Shown here in pieces: positions 17,028 through 25,161 of a DNA stretch of 64,000 bases; position 1 is the stretch's first letter; each line of letters begins with the position of its first letter. The notes beneath the pieces are model-generated. The model had not been told where the DNA came from. It worked only from the letters and a program-made list of their open reading frames with translations, and did no database searches. Location of the stretch: contig JADJVL010000008.1 in NCBI GenBank assembly GCA_016710635.1, positions 1 through 64,000 on the forward strand, given 5' to 3'. The translations under genes and the position numbers were made by a program. The stretch comes from Holophagaceae bacterium. Lineage in GTDB: Bacteria; Acidobacteriota; Holophagae; Holophagales; Holophagaceae.

Positions 17028-18128
17028 TTGAATGCGCTGACTGCGAGGCCGACGTTGAAGGATCCCGAAACGACGAAGGCCGCCGCGCTCACCGCGAGCG
17101 ACTGGGGTTCCCCCATCCATGTCCAGGCGCTGGCCCTGATGGCCCTGACGGCCTTTGGCATCTACTTCTGCTTCCGGATGACGGCGCCCTTCCTGCCGGC
17201 CCTCGCCTGGGCCCTGTCCCTCGCGGTCCTCTTCGACCCGCTGCAGCGGCGGCTGGAGGCGAAGGTGAAGCGCCCCAACCTGGCGGCGGCGCTCTGTGTC
17301 CTCGTTATCGCGGTGGCGGTGGTGGTGCCCGCCGCCTTCGTGCTCGACCGGATCATCCGGGAGGCCGCCAGCGGCGCGGAGACGGTGAAGGCCCTGGTGG
17401 TCTCAGGGGCCTGGCGCCAGGTCTTCGACGCCCATCCCAGCCTGGCGCCCACCGGCCGCTGGATCGAACAGCAGTTCGACCTGCCGGGGACGGTCCAGAC
17501 CGCGACGGGTTGGCTGACCGGCACCGCCACCGCCTTCCTCCGGGGCTCCCTGCTGCAACTGGTGGGACTGGTCCTGACCTTCTACGTGCTGTTCTACCTG
17601 CTGCGGGACCGGGCCGCGATCCTCACGGGACTGCGCGCCCTGTCGCCGCTGCCGAAGCCGGACATGGACCGCCTCTTCAGCGATGTCTTCGACACGGTCC
17701 ACGCCACCGTCTATGGCACCCTCGCCGTCGCGGCGGTGCAGGGCGGCCTGGGTGGCCTGATGTTCTGGTGGCTCGGCCTGCCGGAACCCCTGCTCTGGGG
17801 CGTGGTCATGGGCCTGCTGGCGGTGGTGCCGGTGCTGGGCGCCTTCATCGTCTGGGTCCCCGCGGCTCTGTTCCTGGCGGTGGACGGGAACGTGGGGAAG
17901 GCCCTGCTGCTCACCCTCTGGGGGGCGGTGGTGGTCGGCGGCATCGACAACCTGCTGTATCCGATCCTGGTGGGCAAGCGGCTGAAGCTGCACAGCGTCG
18001 TCGCCTTCGTGTCCATCGTGGGCGGGCTGCTGGTCCTCGGCCCCGCGGGCCTGATCCTGGGTCCCGTCATCTTCACGGTGACGCGGGTGCTTCTGGAAAC
18101 CTGGACCCGGCGGAACGCGGACGCCTGA
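17028..18128 (+). CDS. AI-2E transporter family membrane protein
   Basis: A 366-residue membrane protein with about eight hydrophobic segments and family landmarks: MTAPFLPALAWALSLAVLFD early, GSLLQLVGLVLTFYVLFYLL in the middle and DNLLYPILVGKRLKLHSVVA near the end. The family (PF01594) is named for AI-2 export, but many members have other roles such as ion exchange. The start is taken as TTG at 17028 since it keeps the soluble N-terminus; a later start is possible. Confidence 0.85.
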   Translation: MNALTARPTLKDPETTKAAALTASDWGSPIHVQALALMALTAFGIYFCFRMTAPFLPALAWALSLAVLFDPLQRRLEAKVKRPNLAAALCVLVIAVAVVVPAAFVLDRIIREAASGAETVKALVVSGAWRQVFDAHPSLAPTGRWIEQQFDLPGTVQTATGWLTGTATAFLRGSLLQLVGLVLTFYVLFYLLRDRAAILTGLRALSPLPKPDMDRLFSDVFDTVHATVYGTLAVAAVQGGLGGLMFWWLGLPEPLLWGVVMGLLAVVPVLGAFIVWVPAALFLAVDGNVGKALLLTLWGAVVVGGIDNLLYPILVGKRLKLHSVVAFVSIVGGLLVLGPAGLILGPVIFTVTRVLLETWTRRNADA

Positions 18129-18174
18129 AGCGGGCTGCCTAAACCACATCCCTCCCAGCCCGAAGCCCACGGAC

Positions 18175-18858
18175 ATGCGCTTCCCAGCCCTTCGAGCCCT
18201 CTCCGCTTTCCTGGCCTTCCAGTTCCTCTGCGGCCAGGCCCATGAACTGACCCACCACGGCGCCGCCCGGCTGATCTGCGGCGCCTGGGGCACCATGACC
18301 TTCGACTACTTCCACCTCCCTGAAGCGGGACAGAACCATCCCTTGGCCCTGTGGTCCACCTTCGCCGGGCCGGCCCTCACCTACGGGCTGATGCTGCTGA
18401 GCGCCTGGCTCATGGGCCGCGCCCGCAGCGACCGAAGCCGCGCCTTCGGCCTGCTGCTGTTCTTCGCCAACCTGCCCATGGGCCGGCTCGCCAGCGTGGT
18501 CTCCGGCCACGGCGACGAGATGGTCCTCGCCCGGGCCTGGGTAGGCGGCCCGATGGCGTGGCCGATCATCCTCGTACTCGCGCTGGTCCTGCTCCTGCCG
18601 CCCTTGCTGGCGGCCTGGCGGGCCCTCCCCGTCCGGCGCCGCGCCTGGAGTTTCACGGGCCTGCTGCTGCTACCCCTGCTTGCCGATGTGGTGCTCAAGC
18701 GGCTGTTCCTCGCGCGGGTCATGCCCTTCGTGCCCGGGGAGCCGGTCTTCGGGCTGCCGCCCTTCCTCATCGGCGTGGATCTGGCCTTCCTGCTGGTGGC
18801 GCTGCTGGTGCTGCCGCCCTGGCGGGTGACCTTCGAGCTGGAACCCCGGACGGCCTGA
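18175..18858 (+). CDS. Membrane protein with HELTHH motif, possible site-2-type protease
   Basis: A 227-residue protein with about six hydrophobic segments. The motif AHELTHHGAARLICG near residues 22-36 fits HEXXH zinc peptidases that cut within membranes, and an NLPMGRL segment lies near 100. The second metal ligand region (NXXPXXXXDG in M50 proteins) is not clear. It could instead be a membrane protein with a fortuitous motif. Convergent with aqpZ. Confidence 0.55.
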   Translation: MRFPALRALSAFLAFQFLCGQAHELTHHGAARLICGAWGTMTFDYFHLPEAGQNHPLALWSTFAGPALTYGLMLLSAWLMGRARSDRSRAFGLLLFFANLPMGRLASVVSGHGDEMVLARAWVGGPMAWPIILVLALVLLLPPLLAAWRALPVRRRAWSFTGLLLLPLLADVVLKRLFLARVMPFVPGEPVFGLPPFLIGVDLAFLLVALLVLPPWRVTFELEPRTA

Positions 18859-18882
18859 GTCCAGGCGGAGCAGGCCGACAGC

Positions 18883-19572
18883 CTATTCCTCGAAGACCGC
18901 CGGATAGACGAAGCCCGCGGCGACGGCGCCGAGGATGGGCGCCACCCAGAACAGCCACAGTTGCTGGAGCGCCCAGCCGCCGACGAAGAGGGCGGGACCG
19001 GTGCTGCGAGCCGGGTTCACGGAAGTGTTCGTCACCGGGATGCTGATGAGGTGGATGAGCACGAGGCAGAGGCCGATGGCGATGGGAGCGAAGCCTTCAG
19101 GGGCCCGCCGGTCCGTGGCGCCGAGGATGACGATGAGGAACATGAAGGTGAGGACCGCTTCGCACACGAAGGCCGACGTCAGGGCGTACTGCCCGGGGGA
19201 ATGGGCGCCATAGCCGTTCGCGGCGAAGCCGCCGAGGTCGAAGCCCGGCTTGCCGCTGGCGATGCAGTAGAGGGTTCCCGCCGCCGCGATGGCCCCGCCC
19301 ACCTGGGCGAGAACGTAGGGAACAAGATCCTTGGCGTCCACCCGCTTGGCCGCCAGCAGTCCGAAGGTCACGGCGGGATTCAGGTGCGCGCCGGAAACCG
19401 GACCGAGGGCGTAGGCCGCGGTGAGGACCGTGAGGCCGAAGGCCCAGGAGACGCCCAGCAGGCCGATGCCCACCTGGGGAAAGGCGGCCGAAAGCACGGC
19501 GCTGCCACAGCCGCCAAGGGTCAGCCAGAAGGTGCCGAGAAATTCGGCGGACGCGCGCTTGGTCAGGGACAT
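18883..19572 (-). CDS. aqpZ: Aquaporin (MIP family)
   Basis: A 229-residue channel protein from the ATG at 19572. Six membrane spans and two NPA boxes are visible: HLNPAVTFG near residue 64 and SVNPARSTGPAL near 184. The Arg after the second NPA and the Cys/Thr/His pattern are as in water-selective AqpZ. It lets water cross the inner membrane. A start at 19602 would add ten residues; 19572 (MSLTKRASAEFLGTF) fits the family N-terminus. Confidence 0.93.
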   Translation of the reverse strand: MSLTKRASAEFLGTFWLTLGGCGSAVLSAAFPQVGIGLLGVSWAFGLTVLTAAYALGPVSGAHLNPAVTFGLLAAKRVDAKDLVPYVLAQVGGAIAAAGTLYCIASGKPGFDLGGFAANGYGAHSPGQYALTSAFVCEAVLTFMFLIVILGATDRRAPEGFAPIAIGLCLVLIHLISIPVTNTSVNPARSTGPALFVGGWALQQLWLFWVAPILGAVAAGFVYPAVFEE

Positions 19573-19623
19573 GGACGCCTCGCGGGATGGGAATTTCCGC
19601 AAAGGCTAGCACCAACCCGCTGA

Positions 19624-19667
19624 CCCGGCGCGAAAACGGCTCCCGGAGGAGCCGTTTTCGCGCCGGG
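19624..19667. terminator. Perfect 20-bp hairpin after yebC
   Basis: Positions 19624-19643 pair perfectly with 19648-19667 around the loop CGGA. It lies 10 bases past the yebC stop (minus strand) and about 50 bp upstream of aqpZ, so it separates the two transcripts. The TTTT/AAAA block sits inside the stem rather than after it. Confidence 0.8.
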
Positions 19668-19676
19668 GGAAGTCCC

Positions 19677-20411
19677 TCAGCCCGCCTCGTCCTCGTCGTA
19701 CTCGGCGTTGTGCCAGACGTTCTGCACATCGTCATTGTCCTCGACGATGTCCACGAACTTCAGGAAGGACTTCAGCTTGTCCGCGGAGAGCTCGACGCTG
19801 GTGCTGGGGGCCATGATGATCTTGGCCTCGATGACCGGAAGGCCCGCGGCGTCCACGGCGTCCTTCACGGCCTGGTAGCTTTCCGGGCTGGTCTGGATCA
19901 CCCAGGCCCCGCCCTCGTCCTTCACGTCCTCGGCGCCGGCCTCCAGGGCCACCTCCATGACCCTGTCCTCGGAAATCTCCGCGTCGACGACGATCTGGCC
20001 CTGCTTCGTGAACAGGTAGGCGGCGCTGCCGACCGTCCCCAGCTCGCCGTTGAACTTGGTGAAGTAGCTGCGGATCTCCGGGGTCGTGCGGTTCTTGTTG
20101 TCCGTCATCGCCTCCACGATGATGGCCACGCCGCCGGGGAAGCGGCCCTCGTAGGCGACCTCCTCGTAGGTCACCCCTTCCAGCTCGCCGGTGCCCTTCT
20201 TGATGGCCCGCTCCCAGTTGTCCTTGGGCAGGTTGGCGGCCTTGCCCGTGTCCACCGCCAGGCGCAGGCGCGGGTTGCTGGCCACGTCGCCGCCGCCCAG
20301 CCGGGCCGCCACGGTGATCTCCTTGAGGATCTTGGTCCAGAGCTTCCCGCGCTTGGCGTCCAGGGCGCCCTTCTTGTGCTTGATGGTGGACCATTTGCTG
20401 TGGCCGGACAT
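19677..20411 (-). CDS. yebC: YebC/PmpR family protein
   Basis: A 244-residue protein with the family N-terminus SGHSKWSTIKHKKGALDAKR, the block RTTPEIRSYFTKFNGELGTV in the middle, and an acidic C-terminus. YebC proteins were annotated as transcription regulators; recent work on the family ties some members to translation, relieving ribosomes at difficult peptide bonds. Length is standard (about 240-250). The transcript appears to start just upstream (20411) and ends at the hairpin at 19624. Confidence 0.95.
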   Translation of the reverse strand: MSGHSKWSTIKHKKGALDAKRGKLWTKILKEITVAARLGGGDVASNPRLRLAVDTGKAANLPKDNWERAIKKGTGELEGVTYEEVAYEGRFPGGVAIIVEAMTDNKNRTTPEIRSYFTKFNGELGTVGSAAYLFTKQGQIVVDAEISEDRVMEVALEAGAEDVKDEGGAWVIQTSPESYQAVKDAVDAAGLPVIEAKIIMAPSTSVELSADKLKSFLKFVDIVEDNDDVQNVWHNAEYDEDEAG

Positions 20412-20462
20412 GGTTCGCTCCTGAAACTGAAGGCGGGTGCGGGGTCTGGAATCGGGAAGAGG

Positions 20463-21218
20463 CTAGCCGCGCATGGCCTTGCGGCTGATGCGGGCGTAGG
20501 GCGGAGGTTCCTGGCGGACCATGGGGCGCTCGAGCATGAACTGGTACCACTGCTCGCCGTAGACCTTCATCTTCATGGCCTTGCCGTTCTGGAGCAGGCC
20601 GCGGTTCGTGGCGAGGCGCTCGTCGCCCTGGCAGACCTTCAGGCCGCTGTTGAGGACCTGGATGGCCTTGTCGCGGTCGCCCATCTCGTTCAGGACGTAG
20701 GCGTAGACGGCGTAGAGGAGGCTTTCCTTCTTCGCGGTCTTCAGGGCCAGGTCGAAGGTCTCCCTGGCCGCCTTCTTCTCGCCGCGCTTCCACTGGAGGA
20801 TGCCCAGCATTCCCTTGGCGATGTAGTGCTGCATGGACGCGGACTTGAGCAGGGGCTCGGCCTCGTCGTGCTTCTGCCGCAGGTACTGCACCACGCCGAT
20901 CTGGCCGTCGATGCTGCCCTTCACGAGGAATTGCTGGGTGGAGAAGGCGTAGCCTTCCTTCATCACCTTGATGGCTTCGTCCCACTTCTGCTTCTTGAGC
21001 AGCTCGCCGGCCCGGGCGAAGATGGCCTCGATCTTCTGCTGCACCTTCCGCCCGAGGTAGATGAAGAGTGCGGCGCCGGAGACGAGGCCCGCGGGCACGC
21101 CCACCCACAGGGTGATGTTGAGCAGCCAGCCCAGGACGGAAACCAGGAGGGCGAGGCCGAGGCCCGCCAGGAGGTTGAGCAAGTTCGACTCCGCGGATGG
21201 CACCCGGGGCGGGGCCAA
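20463..21218 (-). CDS. Membrane-anchored TPR-like protein
   Basis: A 251-residue protein. Two hydrophobic spans lie near residues 13-55 (LLAGLGLALLVSVLGWLLNI). Then come helical repeats of TPR type: IFARAGELLKKQKWDEAIKV, GILQWKRGEKKAARETFDLA and VLNEMGDRDKAIQVLNSGLK. TPRs mediate protein contacts; the partner is unknown. It lies 51 bp upstream of yebC on the same strand and may be co-transcribed. Confidence 0.75.
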   Translation of the reverse strand: MAPPRVPSAESNLLNLLAGLGLALLVSVLGWLLNITLWVGVPAGLVSGAALFIYLGRKVQQKIEAIFARAGELLKKQKWDEAIKVMKEGYAFSTQQFLVKGSIDGQIGVVQYLRQKHDEAEPLLKSASMQHYIAKGMLGILQWKRGEKKAARETFDLALKTAKKESLLYAVYAYVLNEMGDRDKAIQVLNSGLKVCQGDERLATNRGLLQNGKAMKMKVYGEQWYQFMLERPMVRQEPPPYARISRKAMRG

Positions 21219-21298
21219 AACGCGATTTTACCGACTTCCCAGGCCGAGGGCCACGCGAGGTTTTCCCCCGGGGCATCGACTCAGACCGCTCAGGCGGC

Positions 21299-22066
21299 TC
21301 AGGCGATCACGCCGCTCCGGGGCTTGACGGCCTTCCGGCGTCGCGGGGCCCGCCGGGCGGCGGTCTCCGACGCAGGCTCCGGCTTCGCCTTCCGGGGCCG
21401 GCCCGGCCCGCGCTTGGGTTTCTCGAGGGCCAGCCTGGCGGCCTTGGCAGTGGTCCGCCCCTTGCCCTTGGCGGCGGGAACCTTCGGGGCGGCCTTGGCG
21501 ATGCTCTCCTTCTGCCGCAGGGCGGCGGCGGCCCGGCCGGTGACGACCACCTTGCTGCCGTCCTTGAGCACCTTCACCTTGCTCCCGGGCTTCCGGCCGC
21601 GGCGCAGGGCCATGGGCAGGGGCTCCTCCTCCAGGAACTCCTTCTCCAGCTGGGCCTGCAGGGCCAGCATCTCGCCCTGGTCCTTTTCGTGGTCATGGCC
21701 GCACAGGTGCAGGAACCCGTGGATGACCAGGGTCTCCACTTCCCGCCGGCGGCTCACCCCCAGCTTCTTGGCCATCTTTTCCGCCACCGGCAGGCTGATG
21801 ACGATGTCGCCGAGGTGCGGGTAGGCCCCGGCCTCGGGTTCCGCCGGAAAGCTCAGCACGTCAGTGGTGAGGTTGATCCCCCGGTGCTCCCGGTTGAGGC
21901 GGCGCATGGCCCGGTCGTCCACGTAGCTGATGCTCACACCCATGGCCTGCGGGGACAGGCGGTCCCGGAGCTTCTGCAGGAGTTCGCCCAGGGAGCCTTC
22001 GCCGGGCCCGCGCAGCTTGCTGCGGCTCGACCAATCCACTCGAAACGTCATGTCGGCATCGCTCAT
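21299..22066 (-). CDS. ybeY: Endoribonuclease YbeY with long basic AT-hook-like tail
   Basis: About 255 residues, against roughly 150 for most YbeY. The catalytic domain covers residues 1-150: LTTDVLSFP, DIVIS and the zinc motif HGFLHLCGHDH near 113-123. YbeY matures the 3' end of 16S rRNA and helps ribosome quality control. The extra 100 residues are rich in Lys, Ala and Pro and include KRGPGRPRKAK, which looks like an AT-hook, and Arg clusters (RRAPRRRKAVKPR). The tail may bind rRNA or DNA. Starts at 22075 or 22051 are also possible. Confidence 0.9.
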   Translation of the reverse strand: MSDADMTFRVDWSSRSKLRGPGEGSLGELLQKLRDRLSPQAMGVSISYVDDRAMRRLNREHRGINLTTDVLSFPAEPEAGAYPHLGDIVISLPVAEKMAKKLGVSRRREVETLVIHGFLHLCGHDHEKDQGEMLALQAQLEKEFLEEEPLPMALRRGRKPGSKVKVLKDGSKVVVTGRAAAALRQKESIAKAAPKVPAAKGKGRTTAKAARLALEKPKRGPGRPRKAKPEPASETAARRAPRRRKAVKPRSGVIA

Positions 22067-22094
22067 GAATACCACTCCGGAGGGCCATGAAGGG

Positions 22095-22270
22095 GACTAA
22101 AAGAATTGCTCCAATACCCTTTGATGTCAATTGCTTGGTTGATATTTCCTGCTATTCAAAGTGCTTGGGCGGAATGGGATATTCACGCGATTTTAATTTT
22201 ATTTTTAGATATTATTGATTTTACTTATATTCGAGTCATTTGGATTTGCAGGAACCTTGCGTCCTCGGAT
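22095..22270. promoter_or_regulatory. AT-rich block upstream of rsmG
   Basis: This stretch is strikingly AT-rich against its surroundings, notably 22190-22235 (runs of TTTTAATTTTATTTTT and ATATTATTGATTTTAC). It separates the divergent ybeY and rsmG genes. It could be a promoter with UP-elements or a DNA-unwinding region. I looked for TTATCCACA-type DnaA boxes and saw none. Short frames here have no recognisable product. Confidence 0.5.
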
Positions 22271-22301
22271 CGAAACTATGAATTCCGTTAGGATCAGAGC
22301 C

Positions 22302-22889
22302 ATGGTCCCGCATATACCCGCTGATCTTGAGCCCGCCCTCAGACGGTATTTGGCGCTTCTGGACCGCTGGAACCGCATCCATGCCCTGACCTCCCTGCCC
22401 CCGGCGGTGCGGCGGGAGGAGCTTCTGGTCGACGCCTGCGCCCTCCTGCCCCTGCTCGCCGGCCTGCCGGCGCAGTCCCGGGTCGTGGATCTGGGTACAG
22501 GCATGGGGATACCCGCCCTTGTCCTTGCACTGGCCCGGCCCGATCTCGAAATCATCGCGGTGGACAGTTCCCGGAAGAAGATTTCCTTTCTGCGTCAGGC
22601 CGCTCTGGAGCTCGGGATCAGGAATTTAACCGCCCTCGCCGGGCGTTTCGAGGCCCTCGGCGGGCTCGAAGGGGACGTGGGCGTCGCCAAGGCCTTGGCG
22701 CCCATGGCCCAGCTGCTGGACTGGTGGCGGCCCCTGGGCCGGCCGGGCAGTCCCTTCCTGGCCCTCAAGGGGCCGGAATGGGCCACGGAGCCGCAGCCCG
22801 AAGGCTGGTCCCTGACCGCCCATCCCTACGAGCTGCCCACCCGCGGCCACCGCTCGGTGGTGGAGGCCCGGCCCTCGAACCCCACCTGA
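22302..22889 (+). CDS. rsmG: 16S rRNA (guanine-N7) methyltransferase RsmG
   Basis: A protein of about 195 residues. The RsmG N-terminus is visible (RYLALLDRWNRIHALTSLP), then the SAM motif VVDLGTGMGIPALVLALA near residue 61 and EIIAVDSSRKKISFLRQAA. The family methylates G527 of 16S rRNA; loss gives low-level streptomycin resistance in other bacteria. The start is set at ATG 22302, behind AGGATCAGA; ATG 22278 is an alternative. The gene is single, with an AT-rich block before it and a hairpin terminator after it. Confidence 0.9.
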   Translation: MVPHIPADLEPALRRYLALLDRWNRIHALTSLPPAVRREELLVDACALLPLLAGLPAQSRVVDLGTGMGIPALVLALARPDLEIIAVDSSRKKISFLRQAALELGIRNLTALAGRFEALGGLEGDVGVAKALAPMAQLLDWWRPLGRPGSPFLALKGPEWATEPQPEGWSLTAHPYELPTRGHRSVVEARPSNPT

Positions 22890-22908
22890 ACGAGGCCCCA
22901 TCATGAAG

Positions 22909-22934
22909 CAGGCCCCGGACGAGTCCGGGGCCTG
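22909..22934. terminator. Hairpin terminator between rsmG and the LysM gene
   Basis: CAGGCCCCGGA (22909-22919) pairs perfectly with TCCGGGGCCTG (22924-22934), loop CGAG. It sits between two convergent genes, 20 bases after rsmG and 18 before the stop of the LysM gene, so it probably serves both strands. No T tract. Confidence 0.75.
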
Positions 22935-22951
22935 AAGGTTGGCGGGATCGT

Positions 22952-24190
22952 TCAGCGGGTGACGATGTCCCCGGGGTTAAGTTCGCTGAGGGTGCGGATC
23001 ACGCGGCAGGTCGCCGTCGTGTCATTCACCCGGACCACGATCACCTGGCCGAGGTAGTGGTTGGTCTTCTCCATCTCGCGCTTCGATTCGACCCGGGACT
23101 CGGTGACCGGGTAGGACCGGGTACGGACCGCCAGCAGGATGTCGCCGACCTGCAGGCCATCAGCGGAACCCTTGTCCACGATGATCATGTCGCCGCCCCC
23201 ACCCTGCCGCCGGCCATCCCGGGCATAGAGCACGGAGCCCATGTCCCGGATGCGCACGGGCTCTTCCACGTCGGTGCGCAGCTTGAGCACGATGTTCGAG
23301 GGCTCGGTGTAGGGAACGACGTGGTCCCCCACCGCCACCGCGTCCATGGACCGCTCGATGACAGCCACGGCGCCCTTGGGGTTGACCACGGTGACGCGAA
23401 CCACGCCCACCTGCTGGACGACGTCGCCCAGGGAGGTGTGCCGCTCTGTGTCATCCGCACGGTAGAGGCCCTTCTGGACCGTCTTGAGGATGAGGAAGCG
23501 ATCCCCGGCCTTGAGGCCGCGGTTCTGCCCGCCGTTCAGATAGAGGGTCTCCCCGTCCGCCATATAGGTGCGGGTGAGTTCCTTGGTGCCAACAATCTGC
23601 ATCGCGTTCATGTCCCGGTAGGCCGCCTCGGCGCCCTTGGGGGCCACGTAGGGCAGTTGCAGGAAGTCCTGGAAACTGTAGGCCAGCTCCTCGCGCACGG
23701 TGGTCAGGGAGCGGGTCCGGGCCGGGACGGCGGTGAGGTCCGGCGTGATGTCCACGGCCTCCTGGGGGGCGAGGTCGGCGTTCTCCTTGGCGTCCGCGGC
23801 GGGCGCCACGCTGTCCGGGGCCTCGGCCTTGCCGATGGCGACCCGCGAACCGTCCACGATCAGGGGATCGCCGGGGTAGATCCAGTGCGGATCCTTGACC
23901 CACTTGTTGAGGTCCCAGATCTGAGCCCAGGCCCTCGGGTTGCCGAGGTAGTGGCTCGAGAGGCCCCAGAAGGTGTCCCCCGGCTTGACGATGTGCAGCT
24001 TCTGCTCGCCCGTCAGGGTGATCTCCTTGGGATAGTCCCAGCGGGATTGGTGGGCTTCCACCTTGATGGGCCCGCCCGGCACCGGGGCCTCGGCCTTGGG
24101 AGCCTCGGGGGCGGGCGCATCCTGCGCAGTCCCCGCCATCGCGGCGCAGGACACCATTAAGACTGCACGCAGCCAGTTGCGCTGAGGCAT
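22952..24190 (-). CDS. Exported LysM-domain protein
   Basis: About 412 residues with a signal peptide (ending AAMAGTAQD). A LysM module near residues 64-112 (LHIVKPGDTFWGLSSHYLGN, then WIYPGDPLIV) would bind peptidoglycan. The C-terminal 200 residues hold repeated beta-rich blocks with GLKAGDRFLI, VGDHVVPYTE, GLQVGDILLA and LNPGDIVTR, reminding of flagellar/pilus secretin-like or SH3-type small barrels. It probably sits in the periplasm at the cell wall. Two ATGs stand in tandem at 24193 and 24190. Confidence 0.8.
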   Translation of the reverse strand: MPQRNWLRAVLMVSCAAMAGTAQDAPAPEAPKAEAPVPGGPIKVEAHQSRWDYPKEITLTGEQKLHIVKPGDTFWGLSSHYLGNPRAWAQIWDLNKWVKDPHWIYPGDPLIVDGSRVAIGKAEAPDSVAPAADAKENADLAPQEAVDITPDLTAVPARTRSLTTVREELAYSFQDFLQLPYVAPKGAEAAYRDMNAMQIVGTKELTRTYMADGETLYLNGGQNRGLKAGDRFLILKTVQKGLYRADDTERHTSLGDVVQQVGVVRVTVVNPKGAVAVIERSMDAVAVGDHVVPYTEPSNIVLKLRTDVEEPVRIRDMGSVLYARDGRRQGGGGDMIIVDKGSADGLQVGDILLAVRTRSYPVTESRVESKREMEKTNHYLGQVIVVRVNDTTATCRVIRTLSELNPGDIVTR

Positions 24191-24218
24191 CACATCCCCC
24201 TAGGAAGAGTTGGCGACA

Positions 24219-25130
24219 TTATAGTTCGTCAATACGCATCATGTCGGAAAAACGTTGCAGGCGCCCTGAAAGCTCCTGTGGAGAAACGGTTTGAAGACAC
24301 TCAGTGCCAAATTGTTGCACTGTGAAACTGGCCAGCACGGATCCTGCCAACACCGCGCGTTTCAGGGAAGGAATGTCGGTTTTCCCCGAGCCCGCCAGGG
24401 AGCCGAGGAAGCCTCCGGCAAAGGTGTCGCCGGCCCCGGTGGGGTCGAAGACGTCCTCCAGGGGGAAGGCCGGGGCCGAAAAGATGGCCTCCGGGGTGAA
24501 GAGCATCACCCCGTACTCCCCCCGCTTCACCACCAGGATCCGGGGTCCGCATTCCTGGACCTTGCGGTAGGCCTTCAGCAGGTTGTGCTCCCGGGTGAGG
24601 GCCCGCGCCTCAGCCTCGTTCACCAGCAGCACGTCCACCTCCCGGAGGACCCGGGCGAGCTCCTCCCGGTAGTCCCGGATCCAGTAGTTCATGGTGTCCA
24701 GGGCCACGATGGCGGGCCGTTGGGCCATCTGCTTCACCACATCGAGCTGCAGGGAGGGGTGGATGTTGCCCAGGAAAAGGTAGGGGCTGGTCCGATAGCC
24801 CTCCGGCAGCCGGGGATGGAAGTCGGCGAAGACATTGAGCTGGGTGTCCAGGGTCTGGGCCTCGTTCAGGTCGTAGCCGTAGGCCCCCTTCCAGTGAAAG
24901 CTCCGGCCGGGCCTGCGTTCCAGGCCCAGCAGGTCGATGGGCCGGTCCGCGAAGACCCGGAACTGTTCCGGGCCGAAGTCGTCGCCCACCACGGCGACCA
25001 CGCGCACCGGGGCGAAGAGGCTCGCGCTCAGGGAGAAATAGGTCGCCGATCCGCCCAGCACATCGTCCCGGCGGCCGAAAGGCGTTTCAAGGTCGTCGAA
25101 GGCGACGCTGCCAACCACGAGCAGGCTCAT
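24219..25130 (-). CDS. PfkB family sugar or nucleoside kinase
   Basis: A 303-residue protein. The second PfkB signature DPTGAGDTFAGGFLGSLAG lies near residues 228-246 with its catalytic Asp (GAGD). The N-terminal GG.ATYFSLSASLFA replaces the more usual GGxxxN block, and FGRRDDVLGGSATYF is typical of a subgroup close to ribokinase/adenosine kinase-like enzymes. It transfers phosphate from ATP to a sugar-like substrate, not identifiable here. The gene lies 26 bp upstream of the LysM gene. Confidence 0.88.
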   Translation of the reverse strand: MSLLVVGSVAFDDLETPFGRRDDVLGGSATYFSLSASLFAPVRVVAVVGDDFGPEQFRVFADRPIDLLGLERRPGRSFHWKGAYGYDLNEAQTLDTQLNVFADFHPRLPEGYRTSPYLFLGNIHPSLQLDVVKQMAQRPAIVALDTMNYWIRDYREELARVLREVDVLLVNEAEARALTREHNLLKAYRKVQECGPRILVVKRGEYGVMLFTPEAIFSAPAFPLEDVFDPTGAGDTFAGGFLGSLAGSGKTDIPSLKRAVLAGSVLASFTVQQFGTECLQTVSPQELSGRLQRFSDMMRIDEL

Positions 25131-25161
25131 GGGCGCTCCAGGGGAAGGATGGGGTGAAGGC

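Noticed and set aside
22095..22270. oriC next to rsmG
   Set aside because: AT-rich, but no DnaA boxes recognised and no dnaA, mnmG, rpmH or rnpA around; kept only as a weak question.
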